Of a stretch of 64,000 nt of DNA, positions 1-18,128 are shown piece by piece; the stretch's first letter is position 1, and each line of letters begins with the position of its first letter. The stretch lies in NCBI GenBank assembly GCA_035041965.1, contig JAPYMA010003053.1:372001-436000 (forward strand), written 5' to 3'. Origin of the DNA: Anisakis pegreffii. Lineage: Eukaryota > Nematoda > Chromadorea > Rhabditida > Anisakidae. The notes under the pieces were generated by a model that saw nothing but the letters and a program-made list of their open reading frames with translations, was not told the DNA's origin and made no database searches. Position numbers and translations under genes: made by a program.

Positions 1-1473
1 GGTATAGATAACATTAAGAGTCATCTCTATGACATTTTAGAAAGTCGAAATCTGAAAATTGTGAATACATGCGGAAAACAGGTCGGCACAGCTATCATTC
101 AAACTGCTTTTTATGTAGGTATATGTTCTTAATGGATCAGAGGACATGCACTTCCGAAATGGGACCTTAGAAATCACAGCACTCGAAAAAATTGGTCATT
201 GCAGTGTATTCGTTCTCATTGGGAAGGAGGGGGACGGAGGGGGTTGATGTTGGCTTAATCTTCACCATGTATTTCCCACACAGTACATCTTAATGAAAAG
301 CGATGAAATCAAGAGGTCACATATCTTCTGGGCTTTGATGTGGTGGCTGTCCATGAAATCAGTTGAATTTATATGATTAACCGAATAAAGTCATAAATAC
401 TTCCTTACTAGTTGTATTTTAGGTGTTGCGCTCAACACGATGCTTGCTATGATTGTGCAGTGAGAGAGCATGAGTGCGGGTCTTTCGATGAATACTTTTA
501 TCGATACGATTGGAATTGTGCTAACCGTTCAGTCACCTGTGGTAGTAAGTATTGAACATTCTGAAATCTACCGTCTACTCACCGAAACGGCCATGAATCT
601 GAATTACTGTGTTCAAATAAGCTTTATTTTGCGTCCTGTTTTTCTTTGCTGACTCCGAAGCAGATTTCCAAGTTCATATCCGTTTTCTGAAGTTGCATAA
701 CTGTGGCATAGGTTTGTAGCATTTCACTAATGCCTATTTCTTAAAACCTTTTTGATAACTACGGTGCCCACCTAACTGCCAATGCAACTTCATGAAGCAG
801 TTTTTACGAAATTTTTAGCTAGACAATAAAGCTGATTCAATTCGGTCAGTGTACCTCACCTAAGTCATATTTATTCACATTCGGCTTGAGTTTGCCACCA
901 TCATCCTCCAATTGATTTCACTGAACTCAATTCACGTACCACTGAGCGAGAATTTTCTTCACTGCAGAATTCTCATTTGCTCTTACAATTAGTCAATGAA
1001 TCATTCGGATGCTTATCAACAATGTATCGCAAATGCCGAAGTGTCATGAGGGGAATTTCGTGATAGGCTAATAAGCTGAGGTTGAGGTCATTCAAATAGC
1101 AGTCTTTAAGATGTTGTGCTGTGGGAAGTGGCTTCTTCGGGAAATTCACTGCAGGATGATTGCTTACATTAAAGATTTACTTGATGATCCTTTTATATGA
1201 TCAATCGTAGCACTGTTTTGAGCAAACTCTTTGGGTACGAACAGAATAGATTTTTCGGCAGATGCTTATATTATAGAGTGGTAACTTTCAAAGGATAAAT
1301 GTGGATAAACTTCAGCGCATCAAGCAATGTGCCAGTGGGTGATTTGCGAGTGCGATAAGCAACTTGTGGAATGCTGGAAGCAGTATCCATTCCCGACAGA
1401 AGCGAAGCCGTGTGTGAACGTAACATCTCAACCGATCAGTTCAGCTAAGAATGTTCATCGAACAGGCTTATGA
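1..1473 (+). CDS. Phospholipase A2-like secreted protein, 3' part of gene (partial)
   Basis: Two exons are clear. Exon 423-541 (or to 544, two donors possible) follows a TTTTAG acceptor and encodes the PLA2 active-site signature CCAQHDACYD, with the catalytic His-Asp pair in its usual place, followed by a Cys-rich stretch ending NCANRSVTC. Exon 1316-1473 is in matching phase after an ACTTCAG acceptor; it encodes CQWVICECDKQLVECW and ends at a TGA at 1471-1473. The alternation of Cys residues is what PLA2-fold proteins show after the active-site helix. The frame open from base 1 to about 114 contains NTCGKQVGTAIIQTAF and may be an upstream exon, but I could not join it in phase, so a small exon may be missing. 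The gene starts left of the window. By family, it would hydrolyse phospholipids at the sn-2 position; nematode members are poorly characterised and could be inactive. Confidence 0.6.
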
Positions 1474-2079
1474 GAATCGCTCTGAAGTTATCTCCCAACA
1501 TTTGCTTTGCTTTTGAATTGGAACATTGTGCGAGATAACATTCGATAAATCTTCATTATACATGGGACAAAATTCTCTGCCGCAAGAAAAAAAATTTTGC
1601 TCAGTTCCGGACGATCAGAACTGCTTAGGATGCTTGTTTTTTTGTAAGCAGATACTGTGAGCTGAAGAGGATGAGTGATTCTGTCTTTCATTTGATCAGT
1701 TAGGGGCATTGCCTATATGGATGAAGACTGTCAGCTGCCTATTTGACATGGCGAATAAAGTGTTCCGTTGTTTTGGGGTCATTGTTGGACATTTCGCTGC
1801 ATTCATGATGCACTGAATGCCATCGGATAAACAGGAAGGAAAATTATTGGGCCGATGGGAAATTTTTTATTAGAACGAATGTGAGTAATGACAGAAAATG
1901 ATAAATGAATGCATTGCTTCGATACGCAAAAAGATAATAGTGAATGAGTTAAAAGTTTTTCGAAATCAGTCTTATCATGAGAACAATTTCTTCTAATAAA
2001 GAGAATTGCGATTAGTTAGGGTTGATACCCGACATGGTAGGGAAACAAGAATTTAGACTGCTACGGTGGTGGTGATTTA
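1474..2079. other. Intergenic, nothing recognised
   Basis: AT-rich sequence between the PLA2-like gene and the exon-copy fragment. No open frame here has a splice context or family signature that I can support. Confidence 0.5.
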
Positions 2080-2260
2080 GACGTTCTCCATGCAGTAGTT
2101 AGTGTATTTGTTGATGAGGTCGTCGTTTTCCAGACTGTTGCTGGATTGAGGGTGGTGACATGTCAGCGGTAGCTTTTTCAGTATCGTAATCAGGGAAATG
2201 AGCCGGTCTCAAATAGAGATGTGATGCACTATTTAGATTACCGTTCCATTTCATGCAGTA
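2080..2260 (-). pseudogene. Decayed copy of the terminal exon of the mosaic fibrinogen-domain gene
   Basis: This stretch aligns along its length with 3261-3421, part of the last exon of the gene next to it, with many substitutions and small indels. Shared blocks include GACGTTCTCCATGCA, GTATCGTAATCAGGGAAAT and AGAGATGTGATGCACT. Read on the minus strand it corresponds to the end of the fibrinogen domain and the start of the Thr-rich tail. Stops and frameshifts prevent translation. It lies about 1 kb beyond the parent's stop codon in the same orientation, so it looks like a local tandem duplication that decayed. Confidence 0.75.
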
Positions 2261-3106
2261 ACATTTGAAGGATACACAAAATCTTTGGAAATGGGATGAA
2301 AAATGCTTGAGGTGTTCAGTTATAAATCCGCTGAAGTTGCAATCATTAACAATTTAGAGAGAAAGATGACATTTACGGAACATCCGCTAATATAAGATCA
2401 CACTCTGATGACTGTCGGATAGGCTGTTCTAATTTCACCACCATGCGAATCAAATAGTTGCATTGCGAACTGGAGGAAAACATTGATCTGCTGACGTTGA
2501 TACTTAAGGAGTGAAAAGAATCATTCGGAGACAAATGCAGTCAAATTTTTATTGACGATTAATCTGGGTTCGTATAGAGTAAAGACAATGTAAATCATTT
2601 GAAAATGAATAAATTCTTGTTGTTGTTATGGAAGAATACTTTTACAAATTAAATATGAGGATAGAATGAGCCGTTAACGGTTGGAAATATTTGGAAATGA
2701 CATTGAAATGACTATATCGAATATGTCTGAGAAATGGCTCTTGCTATGGAATTGTTCTTACAGATTATCATTGAATGGTGTTAATTTTTCTTTCGAAAAA
2801 TAGATTACAAATGTTTCTAATGGGTGATGAACAGGTTGTGGACGTATCAGAGAGTGTGTTTGAAATATTTATCAAAACTATTGGACAAATGAAAAAAGCG
2901 AATAAACCGCTTATGCCGCAGATTTTCAGCTGTTGAAACAAGAAGGCTTTGATTTGGGATGGTTTAAGCAGAAAACTGATCTTAGCGTATGTCAGCTCCC
3001 GTTATGATTGGGTTGAATGATTAAAGCTGCAATAATTTGATGGTTCAAGGATCACAATATGAAGAGAGCGATTATCGAGTAATATGATGACAAATTTACC
3101 ACCAAG
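2261..3106. other. Intergenic / 3' flank of the mosaic gene
   Basis: AT-rich sequence between the exon copy and the stop codon of the mosaic gene. It probably carries that gene's 3' UTR. I see no further exon. Confidence 0.45.
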
Positions 3107-8722
<5,616 letters not shown>

Positions 8723-9827
8723 TGTAGTTGAACTGATGTTTAGGACTGTTCGCATGCTCTTTTATGCGACTCAATTCGGTTGCAACGTCATAAACGCTCG
8801 GATTAATAAGATAAGGATTATATGCAATCAACTTTTTTCCAGCGTATAATCATCAATTTTATTTGCTCTTCATGACCTCATTTCTTATCATAACAATTTT
8901 TATTGAATTTCCGGAGCAAAAAATATTGTTTCGTAACTTTCCATCGTTGTCTTCGCAAAGCGATATTTACAGTTGGTTCTTTTTTGGTACTAAATGCGAC
9001 CGATTATAATCCAGTCTTATGACTGATTTTTACGCCTTTTTTCTCGGCCGAATCAACCGATGAAAACCGAAAACATTGCCAATTCAATGCAATGCTTTTG
9101 AAGTAATAAAATTATGAACGTATTTTGGAACTTCGTATTGTGAGAGGGCGTAATCATTCGTTTTGCATGGACCCAAAAAATTGTTGAATCAAAGTTCATT
9201 TGATGAACGGCAGAGTACGATGCTTTTTGTATTGTCATTGGTTATCGTTCGAATGTTGCATTCCACCAATGCAATTTTGCAACGACGAATAGCATATTCA
9301 CATATTCGGATGATAGATGAAATGATCTCTTGGATATCACATAGACCATCTCGGAAGAACTTCATCCATTAGGTAGCAATTTAAAGCGAGCGATAAATGG
9401 AGCACGATAAGATGAAGCTTCGAAAAGTATTCCGTGAAGTGTAAAGGTGATTTCATTTTGCTGCTGCTCACTCACATTTGTCTGCAAGGGGATCAGCGAA
9501 GAAATCATGAAAAAATAACATTTTTTGTGTGCAACGATCACGTTGTGGAAAGATTTCATCGTGCCGATAAGCAATCAATCAACATTTGTATCACTATATG
9601 TGATGTGGAATTTCTAGCAGTTGGCGTACTGAACGAATTGTTTATCGAATGACCCCAACCGATGCTCGTCAATTGTTTATATTCACCGCAAAGTCATAAA
9701 CAGACGGTATGAAATTACAGTATTTGAATGAGTGTACTGCTCACCATGAATATCGGATTTCGTTCACACGTTGGTCCAGAGCAAATATGAAACATGGAAA
9801 CTAAGGTAGTCGCCTAGTTGATTGATC
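8723..9827. other. Divergent intergenic region
   Basis: About 1.1 kb between two oppositely oriented gene starts: the mosaic gene to the left on minus and the ligand-gated channel to the right on plus. It must hold at least part of both promoters. No specific element could be identified and no coding exon is visible. Confidence 0.5.
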
Positions 9828-12800
9828 ATGATGCGTCTGCATGCTGGTTTGCTGTTAGTTGGTTAGTATGTTTGATGCCTACTTTTATCACTCAATACCA
9901 GTCATTTTGCTAAAGCATTGACGATTTTTTTGTTCAAAGTGACATTCTGAACTTTTGGTTCATGGAACTTTGATCTATCCGTATTCCGTTTCAGCAGCCC
10001 TTTACGTCGGTGGCGCTCATTTATGGGCAACAGAATCGAATCGTGCATTGGAGGATTCGTTGATGAAAACATACAATCGGAAGCATAGACCCGTTAAAAA
10101 AGAATCAACAGTCACGCAAATACAAATATATTTGCTGATCAGCCATGTTGAAAAAGTGGTGAGTTGTATTCGGCTGATGTAGATTTTCATTGATGATACG
10201 TGAATGTTTGCAAGCATCTGATGACGGTTGCATTGTCTGCTTTACGCAAAAACTTTTTTCGCTTATTGTGCGATCGGTTATTAAGTATGGATGCGCTAAT
10301 GGTTCAATGGATGATTAAAGGATGAGCACGAACAAACGATGATGTTGCATGGCTTGTTGTGGGCAACATGGGTCGATGAATACTTGCGATGGGATCCAAC
10401 CAAATACAATAATACTCGAAGAATTGCAATCGAAAGCTGGAAAATTTGGCAACCATCTTTATCACTATATAACAGGTGCATTAAATTTGAAAACGCTTCG
10501 TTGGGCACGTTTGAGAAAGAATTCATCACCTTTGCACTATCCCACGTGTTCGCTTTATAACCGAGCATATATTTCTGAATTCATCTTCGACATAATAATG
10601 ACTTTTAATTTAAGTTGTTCTGTGAGTCAGAATGCTCCAAAATCATTATAGCATTCCAAAATTGGTGAATGAGAAAAATGTGAAAGGACGTATAATGTTT
10701 TCGAAATGAGAACAAATCAGCATTGATGCATACACATATTTGATTTAATGTTCGATTTCAGTGCAAGAGGAAACAGTTGGTTTTTGCATATGGGTGGATT
10801 ACCGGCATCAGTAAATAGTGACGGTAAAGTTTGGTCATCTGGGTCGTTCAGTTTTTATGTTACGTGCATGTTCGACTTCACAAATTATCCATTCGATGAA
10901 CAGGTGAACGATATCACTCTTCGCAATTTATATATTCTCTAATAGCCAGTTGAGCTTTTGTGATGACTTGAAATCATTTGCAATCGTCTCTCGTGTTACT
11001 GTTTCGCACAGTCAGTCAACGGCGCTGAACACAATCCGAAAGTTTTTGAATGTCAACGTCAAATGATCGATATTGTACCCCTGTCACTGACTTCACTCAT
11101 TACTTTCAATCAGTATCTCAGAAGTTTGAGGAGTCTCAAAAACTCGTATTGAATGAAATGAACGAATGCAACTGGCTTGAACGCTCGAAAAATTTTCCAT
11201 CCAATGTGCCATTTGGCTTTTGTTTGTTACGTTTCAAACATGGAGTGAGTGACTCAGCGGTCTTTTGCATCAGAAAGTCGAATTTTGACAGCAACATTGA
11301 ACGCGTATTCATTGTGGTTAATGCTCTCAGGAATGTCCAATTGTTATTGCGGATTGGGTTTACGATCTCTCGAAAGTGAATCTGTCGGATCCGTCCGGTA
11401 ACACTCCGTGGAATAAGCCAGCCGTGAAATTAAGCTACGATCCGCTAAGCAACACTAATCCAAAAAAACATGCTGCAGGTTTGTTGACGGTTCTTTTTTA
11501 ATTTCATTATCATTGCTCAATGATTTTTGGACGAGAGAGGTACTCTGATTGTTATCATGAGTGGGCTGACAGCTTATATTCAGTAAAGTGTTTGCTCTCC
11601 GCTAAGAGCATAAGCCATTAAAATTAGTGGTCAAATATCGTTCAGTCGTCAACATGTTTGTTGGTACTAACTGATAAAATGAACTGAAAAATACACCGCA
11701 CCATTTCCAATTAATTCAGTCAGTGACGTCGTAGCGGAAAAAGATTCTTAACTTTTTCTTTTCCAAACGAACACTAACGGAAGTGGAAAAGTCGATAAAC
11801 GTCCAGGTGGATAATCCATTCTTTTTTGATAAAAGCGGCAATTTTTCTGAATTGATACTTATAATTATAGTGAGTGTATTAACAGAGGAAAGGACTGATT
11901 AAGCAAAAACAGTCTTCAATTTAACAGAATATAGCCATCATTTAACAGATTGTCACTTCTGAGAATGATGACATGTTACGTCCAAGAGCAACTCAGTTCT
12001 TCTAATGTCTCATACAACTGCCCATTATCACTGTGAATCTTTACTAGATAACTGCCAATTTGCATTTTGTTGTGCATCAAAGATAAAAAGAAACAGCAAA
12101 ACAAGAGGACAGTGAAATGGAACAAGTTTATTGAGTGGAAACCCTGTCTATTTACAAGTCATTTTCATAATTCAATCGGTTCTTACAACCCATTCTTCAT
12201 GAGATCAATGCACGGAATTTTACTGAATAGAACTGATCGCAATCATTTTCGATCCTTTGAGACTCAAATTAACACGACAAATGAATGCAGTTCCTCTCTA
12301 AAGAATCACTGCGTTCCATTAATAGCCAAAGAATGAGCTCGGTATGATCGGATACTCGAAAATGCTGTCATCCCTTTTCACTGCCTCAACAGATCCGCTG
12401 TATGGTGAATTTTCCCAGTCATACCTGAAAGGTTTCTATGCTTTAAATTGCAATTCTGAAACAAAATTTCGAATGAATTGTTTCTGTGTGCCAGATTGTT
12501 GACGTGCATCATCGCATGCGATAGAATGAATGCTCCACTGCTAGAGTGCATGCCCTATGAGCCCGCAATCGATTCATCGGTAATACTCGTTGGCTACTCT
12601 CTTATCACGGTACCATCATGAACTATAATCTGCTATCATTAAAACAATGTCACGAGATCGGCACGATTCACTTCATGAGCAATTGAAAATGCACTTAAGT
12701 GAAAAAGCAGTCTTTTTTTGGTACTTTCGATTTTAAAAGTACCTCCACTTTATCTATAAATGCGCTTTAGTTCATCCTTTAATTACTTTGCACTTTTCTT

Positions 12801-15800
12801 ATCGCACGATGGCGTTGCTTTTCATCGAAAGAATAATCTTATCAATGACAACGCAATTCTAAATCGACATCTCGCTTCAGAAGGTGCATAAGAAAACAAA
12901 TGAAGCTTAATAAACAAAGAAAAAGGAAGCGCACCAAAAGTTCGCATTTTTTCCTGCTTCCTCTTTTAGTCATTTATAAAATCGCTCTCAAAACAATAAG
13001 AGAGTTTGTCATTCATTCATTTCTATGCTCAAGCACACTTCTGCATAAGGATGTGGATCCTGAAGCTAACAAATATTGAAGCCCTGAAGGTTCAGAGTCG
13101 GAAACAATTTTTTTAGGGGGGGAGTTGCAAACGGAAAGAAAATGCATCAATTTGCCGGTACCATCTCTTATCCATTCGCACGTCTTCATCGTTCCAATCG
13201 TACCACTTTTTTGTCCGCGAGCCGTGACTGAAACAGCACATATCAGAAGCAACTTCTTATCATTCACTCATCGAAGATTGTGTCTTCTATAGAAGCGATT
13301 TTCGCTTCACGGCAGTACGTAACAAGCCACGAGAAAATATCTCTGCTGTTTGTATGGTCGAGAATATTATTTTCGATCAATTCTTTTTGGAAATTAAACC
13401 GCAGGTAGCTGTTTCAAATTTGTCGTATCCGTCAGCTTGCCATCATTGGCCGTTTCCATTCGTATGCGAAACAGATTTTGTGAAAGCAAAAATGGGAAAG
13501 AAATTGTTGGAATAAGGACAGTGTTAGCTCTTGCTTATGTTTTGCGCTGCCGTTGACGTCTATCTACAAGAGCATGGGGAAGAAGATGATGCCGGACGGA
13601 ATTATTGAACAGGGGATACGCTGAAAAAGACTGAGAGAAGCTGCACAAACGCTCTACCAAAATTTCGAATTCATCTTAAAAAATGGAACTATTGAGTGGG
13701 AATGATCAGAGTTACTGTCTGGTCTGATCACGGAAGTGATGTACTCAAAATGAAGCGATGCATAAGGCACTCGTCAGACCAATCAGGCGCAACATTTCAA
13801 TCGTCCCGTAAGCGTTAGGAAGCTCTTCCCGGAGCGATTCCGGCCTTAGCTGGAGTCACAGCCATACGTCCGTGTTGTAACTTAACCATCACATTAGAAT
13901 TCTCTCAAGCAAGCAAACATGTTTCTTAAGTATGAATACACTGAGAAGAGAGTGATGCACTCACCCATCACTATATCGTTCACGGTTGAACGATGGTGCA
14001 ATTTGGTGTTGTGTTAGTGGAATGAACAGCGAATCAACAAAAACAATACAGTACAACATTGCGACGATTGTCTTCGTTAATGAAGTCATATCAAATGAAT
14101 ATCACCGCCGAGGAGAACACGAGGCGTTGAGGCAACAACGGCTTGGTGTGAACAACGTAAACAGTGGATTCCAATTCTGCAATCAACACGGTTATATTCT
14201 AGAGATATGATATCATTTCGTTAATCGCTTCCAACCATCCTAATCCAATTAAAACCACTCAGCTAGACGACGATGGGCGATGATAGCCGCACAATTCATC
14301 GTTCGTTTATATTTAGTCTCCGAAATCACGCCCGCCCATTCCACCCGATATATCATCACTAATTCAGTGTTTTTGATTTACCGCGAATGTGCTCTTTAAA
14401 TTGACTTTTTTTTACGGCACAATTGCATTGGATGGTGCAAATTACCACGGCGAAAAGTTCTCAAATAAAGACCTCATGTGAATTGTATTAGACGTGAGTG
14501 AATTCGTTAAAAGTACCATTAGGTATAAGGAGGATACTTGTATTCAAAAGAGAGCACTTTGATGTGCTTCGGATAGCTTTCATAATGTGTCCTCAATCAA
14601 TAGACGAGAGAGAGTCTGATAGTTTTAGGGATGATAAAAGCGCTGATCGTTGTTTTCCCTCGGATCAATTTGCAATGTTGCACACTCGAGAAAAACATTT
14701 TTGGACGTAGTTAAAAATGTGTGGCTTTAATCGATGAAACGAGACGATAAATAATTATATAGTGGATGGTGAAGATACTGATAAGACACTTTCAATTAAT
14801 GCAAGAAAGTCAACAAAATTCGAAAGTGTTGATTTGAGAGGATCGAATTAATTGAATAAGCCAGAAGATGATTCGTTGTAAACGAAAGATAAGAAGCGTT
14901 TCAGCGATGAGAGCACTATTATCTTGAGAGCACATTTGCTGCAATTTGACTTATGCTCATCATTATGAGTTGCCGTGAATCGCCGCCTCATCATTAGTTT
15001 TAAAGAATTCTGAGTACTCACCATTTAAAATAACAATGTGCATATTTAAAACTGCTTCAAGAATTTTAAAGGGCAACGGAACTAAGCAATTTACATTTTG
15101 ATTAGCTATTATCAGCCATATGAGAAAAAGAAGAAGGTCACAGGATTCGATCGAAATTATTGTTCAAGATCACCAACATCATGAATAGGAGATTATTGAT
15201 GAGAGATAACCGAGATTTCAAATCAAGGGTTCTGACCATTTTCTTATTTCAGCTTTTTGCTGGTCATCAAACAAGCATTGATCTCGAATCGGAAATTTTT
15301 GAAAATAATTCGTTCAAAATGGCTTTCATTGAAAAAATCGAACCAATGCAAGTTCGAAAGCTGGAAAGCAAACTTTAGAGCATAATTTTTGATTTTCACT
15401 ATCATAATCCTGATCTCTTCACGTTTATCATCATTCCATAGGATTTGCAATTCATATTTTTGCGAATCATTTCAAGTGAATTTTTAACGACAATATTTTG
15501 TGTGCATTTTCCTTGCCAGGGATGAATTACGTTCCACTTAAACTAAAGACTTCCGTGCTTAAGTGCTTGGAAAAATACAGTGATCTTTTAGGCTGGGAGG
15601 TTCGAGACACATGGCGTCGACAGTGCTATTGGGGACCGGCTGGCTGCAAAGATGAACCTCCCGAAGGGCAGGTACAGCCTTTTTCACCGTTTTCATGGTG
15701 TTTTTTGAGCGGCATTGAATTTCATGCTCAAATTTTAATATTGCTCTGTATTATTCCACAACTAAATTTCCAGCTGTCTTCAAAAAGCTCTTGATAATAC

Positions 15801-17881
15801 AAAATAGTGAAACTCATCTCCATAATGAAACATGCAGTGAACTTTTCCACGTTTCAGCCTGAATGGTTTTGGTCTCTGATTGAATTCGGCATCAGAATCA
15901 AGCGACAAGCGCCGTATTTTGGTTTAACTGTCCTTCTACCAAGCGTAAGTTGTACATGTAAAAATAGTCTGAACAATACGAATGCACTGAAGCTGCATTT
16001 GCAAGAAAATTATTCGTTTCGCAGTGAATGTGAGGTATAGGAGATGTTCAGCTTGAATCTGGTAGTATAGACATGAAAAAATTTTTGATTCGCCGAAAGA
16101 GGAGTGATGAATTTCCCGTTGATATTTCGTTAAGACGTTGTCTAATTGCGTTTCTTTGATATGAACGAATTATGAATGGGATGAAAAAAGAGTGAGAACA
16201 ATCACATTGTCGGTTACGGGTTGCTGGGATGCCTATTCATTCGAATATCTTTTTCATCCAATGAATCAAACGTGGATTGACGTATCAAATGAATCAAACG
16301 TCGATTGACGTATCTAAATGCGTCGAATAAATTCAGTTTTAATCGCTGGTTACTAATGAAACGGATGGCTCAAAATAGTCAATCAGACTTCAGTAATAAA
16401 TTGTCGATTCCATGCGGAAGATTTATTGAAGTTGACATCTTTTAAACCTATCGATCTCTAGCAACCGGAGAACGTGTGTGCGAGTGACTTGTCAACGATA
16501 CATTTCCGTGATCAGAGCCAGTTTTATGGTCCAATTCACGTATTTGTAGGGAAATTTTAACGTTTCAATTCTCAACATCTATAACTCGCATTCTGAAATT
16601 CAGTTAGTAACAAGTGTGTTGACTTTGGCCGTGTTTTGGATTGACACGTCTTCATTAGCGATCGCAGTTACCACATTCAATATCCTCCTTCAAGGTTTGT
16701 TCGGATGGGATCTTATCAGGAAACTACCTCCTGGAAGTGGAACTACTCCCAAGATTGGTTAGTTCTACTTGATCACGCACAGAGCGAATATCACACAGTC
16801 ATACATTATCGATCTCATGAAACGCACTGTACTGATCTTTCGCAAATTTTCACATTTACCAATTCCAAATGAATATTCATCACTGGCTGAGGTCTACAGT
16901 CCGTGAAAAATGGCAGTTTCATTGTAATGGAATTAGATTTTGTTTCTTTCAGTTTCATTGTATGGATTCAACTTATCACTAACGGCAATCGCATTCGTTT
17001 TGCACGTTATCATAAATTACCTGGAGAATACACTCCCTGACGATATCGAATTACCCTTCCAGGCAAGACACTTCAACCTTTCAACATCGGTGAAAGTCAT
17101 TGTTGAGCGATATATTCGGATTTTCCCAGCATGATTTAAATTATTCAGTGATATTCACAGCCTCATAAGTCATCAACGCTTAAGAAGACATACCTCTCAA
17201 CGAAATCTTCAGTTTCTATACAGAAAGCATTACCAAAATCAACTGTGAATATGAAACTTAAAATGTTTACAGTTAACCAATGTTACGGAACGACTTCGTC
17301 AAATGAGTCCGTTCAAGGTGAAGGGGCTCTCGTTTGATCCACAGCAGTAAGTTCTTGATTTGTACTCAGGCATTGCCGTATTACTTTTAAGAGCTTAAAC
17401 GAAAACTGTGAAAATTAGCAGTGAACCATTTTGTCGATGAGAAATATCATCAAACTCACATTTCGAAGAGGCTGTATAAACGGTCAACCGTATTTGGTAT
17501 CTAATGATCATACTCATATATGTAGGCGCTCGTCTATGTCTTTTGGTGTGTGCTTTCAGATTGCTCACTGGTGAAAGTGAAGAGGAAAGTTTTGCGACGA
17601 TTGATCCAGACCAGAATCCATCGAGTATTCTTGTTATGGAATCTGAATCTAACAGAGAAGATGACGATCCAACGTTTAGAAATCATGTCGACAGCAACGA
17701 AATTGCACTAGAGGATGCATCTCCGACCGCACCAACATCACAGCAACCACGAAAATCTCTATCACACCCGTTGAACTCTGAGCTTGGACATATAGCCCAA
17801 CAGCTCTATATAGTGCGTCGGCTCATGTTCTTCATTTACCTTTTGATGTACGTAATAACGTTACCGATTTGTCTCTTTTAA
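9828..17881 (+). CDS. Cys-loop ligand-gated ion channel (nicotinic receptor-like), 522 aa
   Basis: Eleven exons join in phase: 9828-9861, 9995-10158, 10321-10475, 10762-10903, 11331-11478, 15520-15671, 15858-15944, 16604-16757, 16953-17089, 17273-17346, 17560-17881. A signal peptide (MMRLHAGLLLV onward) is followed by a ligand-binding domain with WVDEYLRWDP and a Cys-loop of exactly 13 residues between its cysteines (TCMFDFTNYPFDEQEC). Next come the loop-C region RRQCYWGPAGC, the pre-M1 stretch EFGIRIKRQAPYFGLTVLLP, membrane helices M1 to M3, a long acidic M3-M4 loop, and M4 (VRRLMFFIYLLMYVITLPIC) ending at the stop. The family forms pentameric channels in nerve and muscle membranes. There is no adjacent Cys pair in loop C, so it is not a classical alpha subunit. 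M2 is divergent and lacks the Glu normally at its inner end, so ion selectivity cannot be inferred with confidence. A polyadenylation-type AATAAA lies at 18123. Confidence 0.9.
11479..15519 (+). other. 4-kb intron of the ligand-gated channel gene
   Basis: The donor after the codon for AAG at 11478 and the acceptor CTTGCCAG at 15519 bound this intron, which is about ten times longer than its siblings. I see no channel exon inside. The minus strand holds one 84-codon open frame with a signal-peptide-like start (13267-13013), listed separately. Confidence 0.7.
13013..13267 (-). CDS. Small ORF nested in the channel intron, function unknown (uncertain)
   Basis: An ATG-initiated frame of 84 codons begins MNDKKLLLICAVSVTARG, which resembles a short signal peptide: basic residues, then a hydrophobic run and small residues. 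The rest has four Cys and matches no family I know. A TTTCAG acceptor falls just after the hydrophobic run, and another frame behind it reads KKWYDWNDEDVRMDKRWYRQ, which also looks protein-like. The real gene structure, if any, is therefore unclear. Chance is a reasonable alternative explanation. Confidence 0.22.
   Translation of the reverse strand: MNDKKLLLICAVSVTARGQKSGTIGTMKTCEWIRDGTGKLMHFLSVCNSPPKKIVSDSEPSGLQYLLASGSTSLCRSVLEHRNE
16260..16315. repeat. 28-bp tandem duplication
   Basis: Two adjacent copies of a 28-bp unit beginning AATGAATCAAACGT and ending GATTGACGTATC differ at two positions. They lie in the channel intron between 15944 and 16604. Confidence 0.85.
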
Positions 17882-18122
17882 CTTTCACTTCAAGATCACT
17901 CAATTATTCCAAATCCACATCACTTCAGTGCGCATTTGTTGAAAATGCGATCTGTTTCGAGTGGACCTATGGATGCTGTCAATTTGCATTGTAATTGCTA
18001 CAAGCATGGACTTTTTTCGGACTTGAAAATTCGCGATTGAATGATTTTTGAAGGTCTCTGATGTAGGTGTTCGACCCCTTGTTGTGTCCATCCATTATGT
18101 CGAGTTCATTCACTAGTTGATC

Positions 18123-18128
18123 AATAAA
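18123..18128 (+). terminator. Candidate polyadenylation signal of the channel gene
   Basis: AATAAA about 240 nt after the channel stop codon, on the coding strand and in an AT-rich setting. It is the first such hexamer seen downstream. The motif is short, so chance occurrence is possible. Confidence 0.35.

Noticed and set aside
11050..11379. 109-codon plus-strand open frame inside the channel gene
   Set aside because: It lies across the intron 10904-11330 and then reads the channel exon in a wrong frame; the correct frame completes the Cys-loop.
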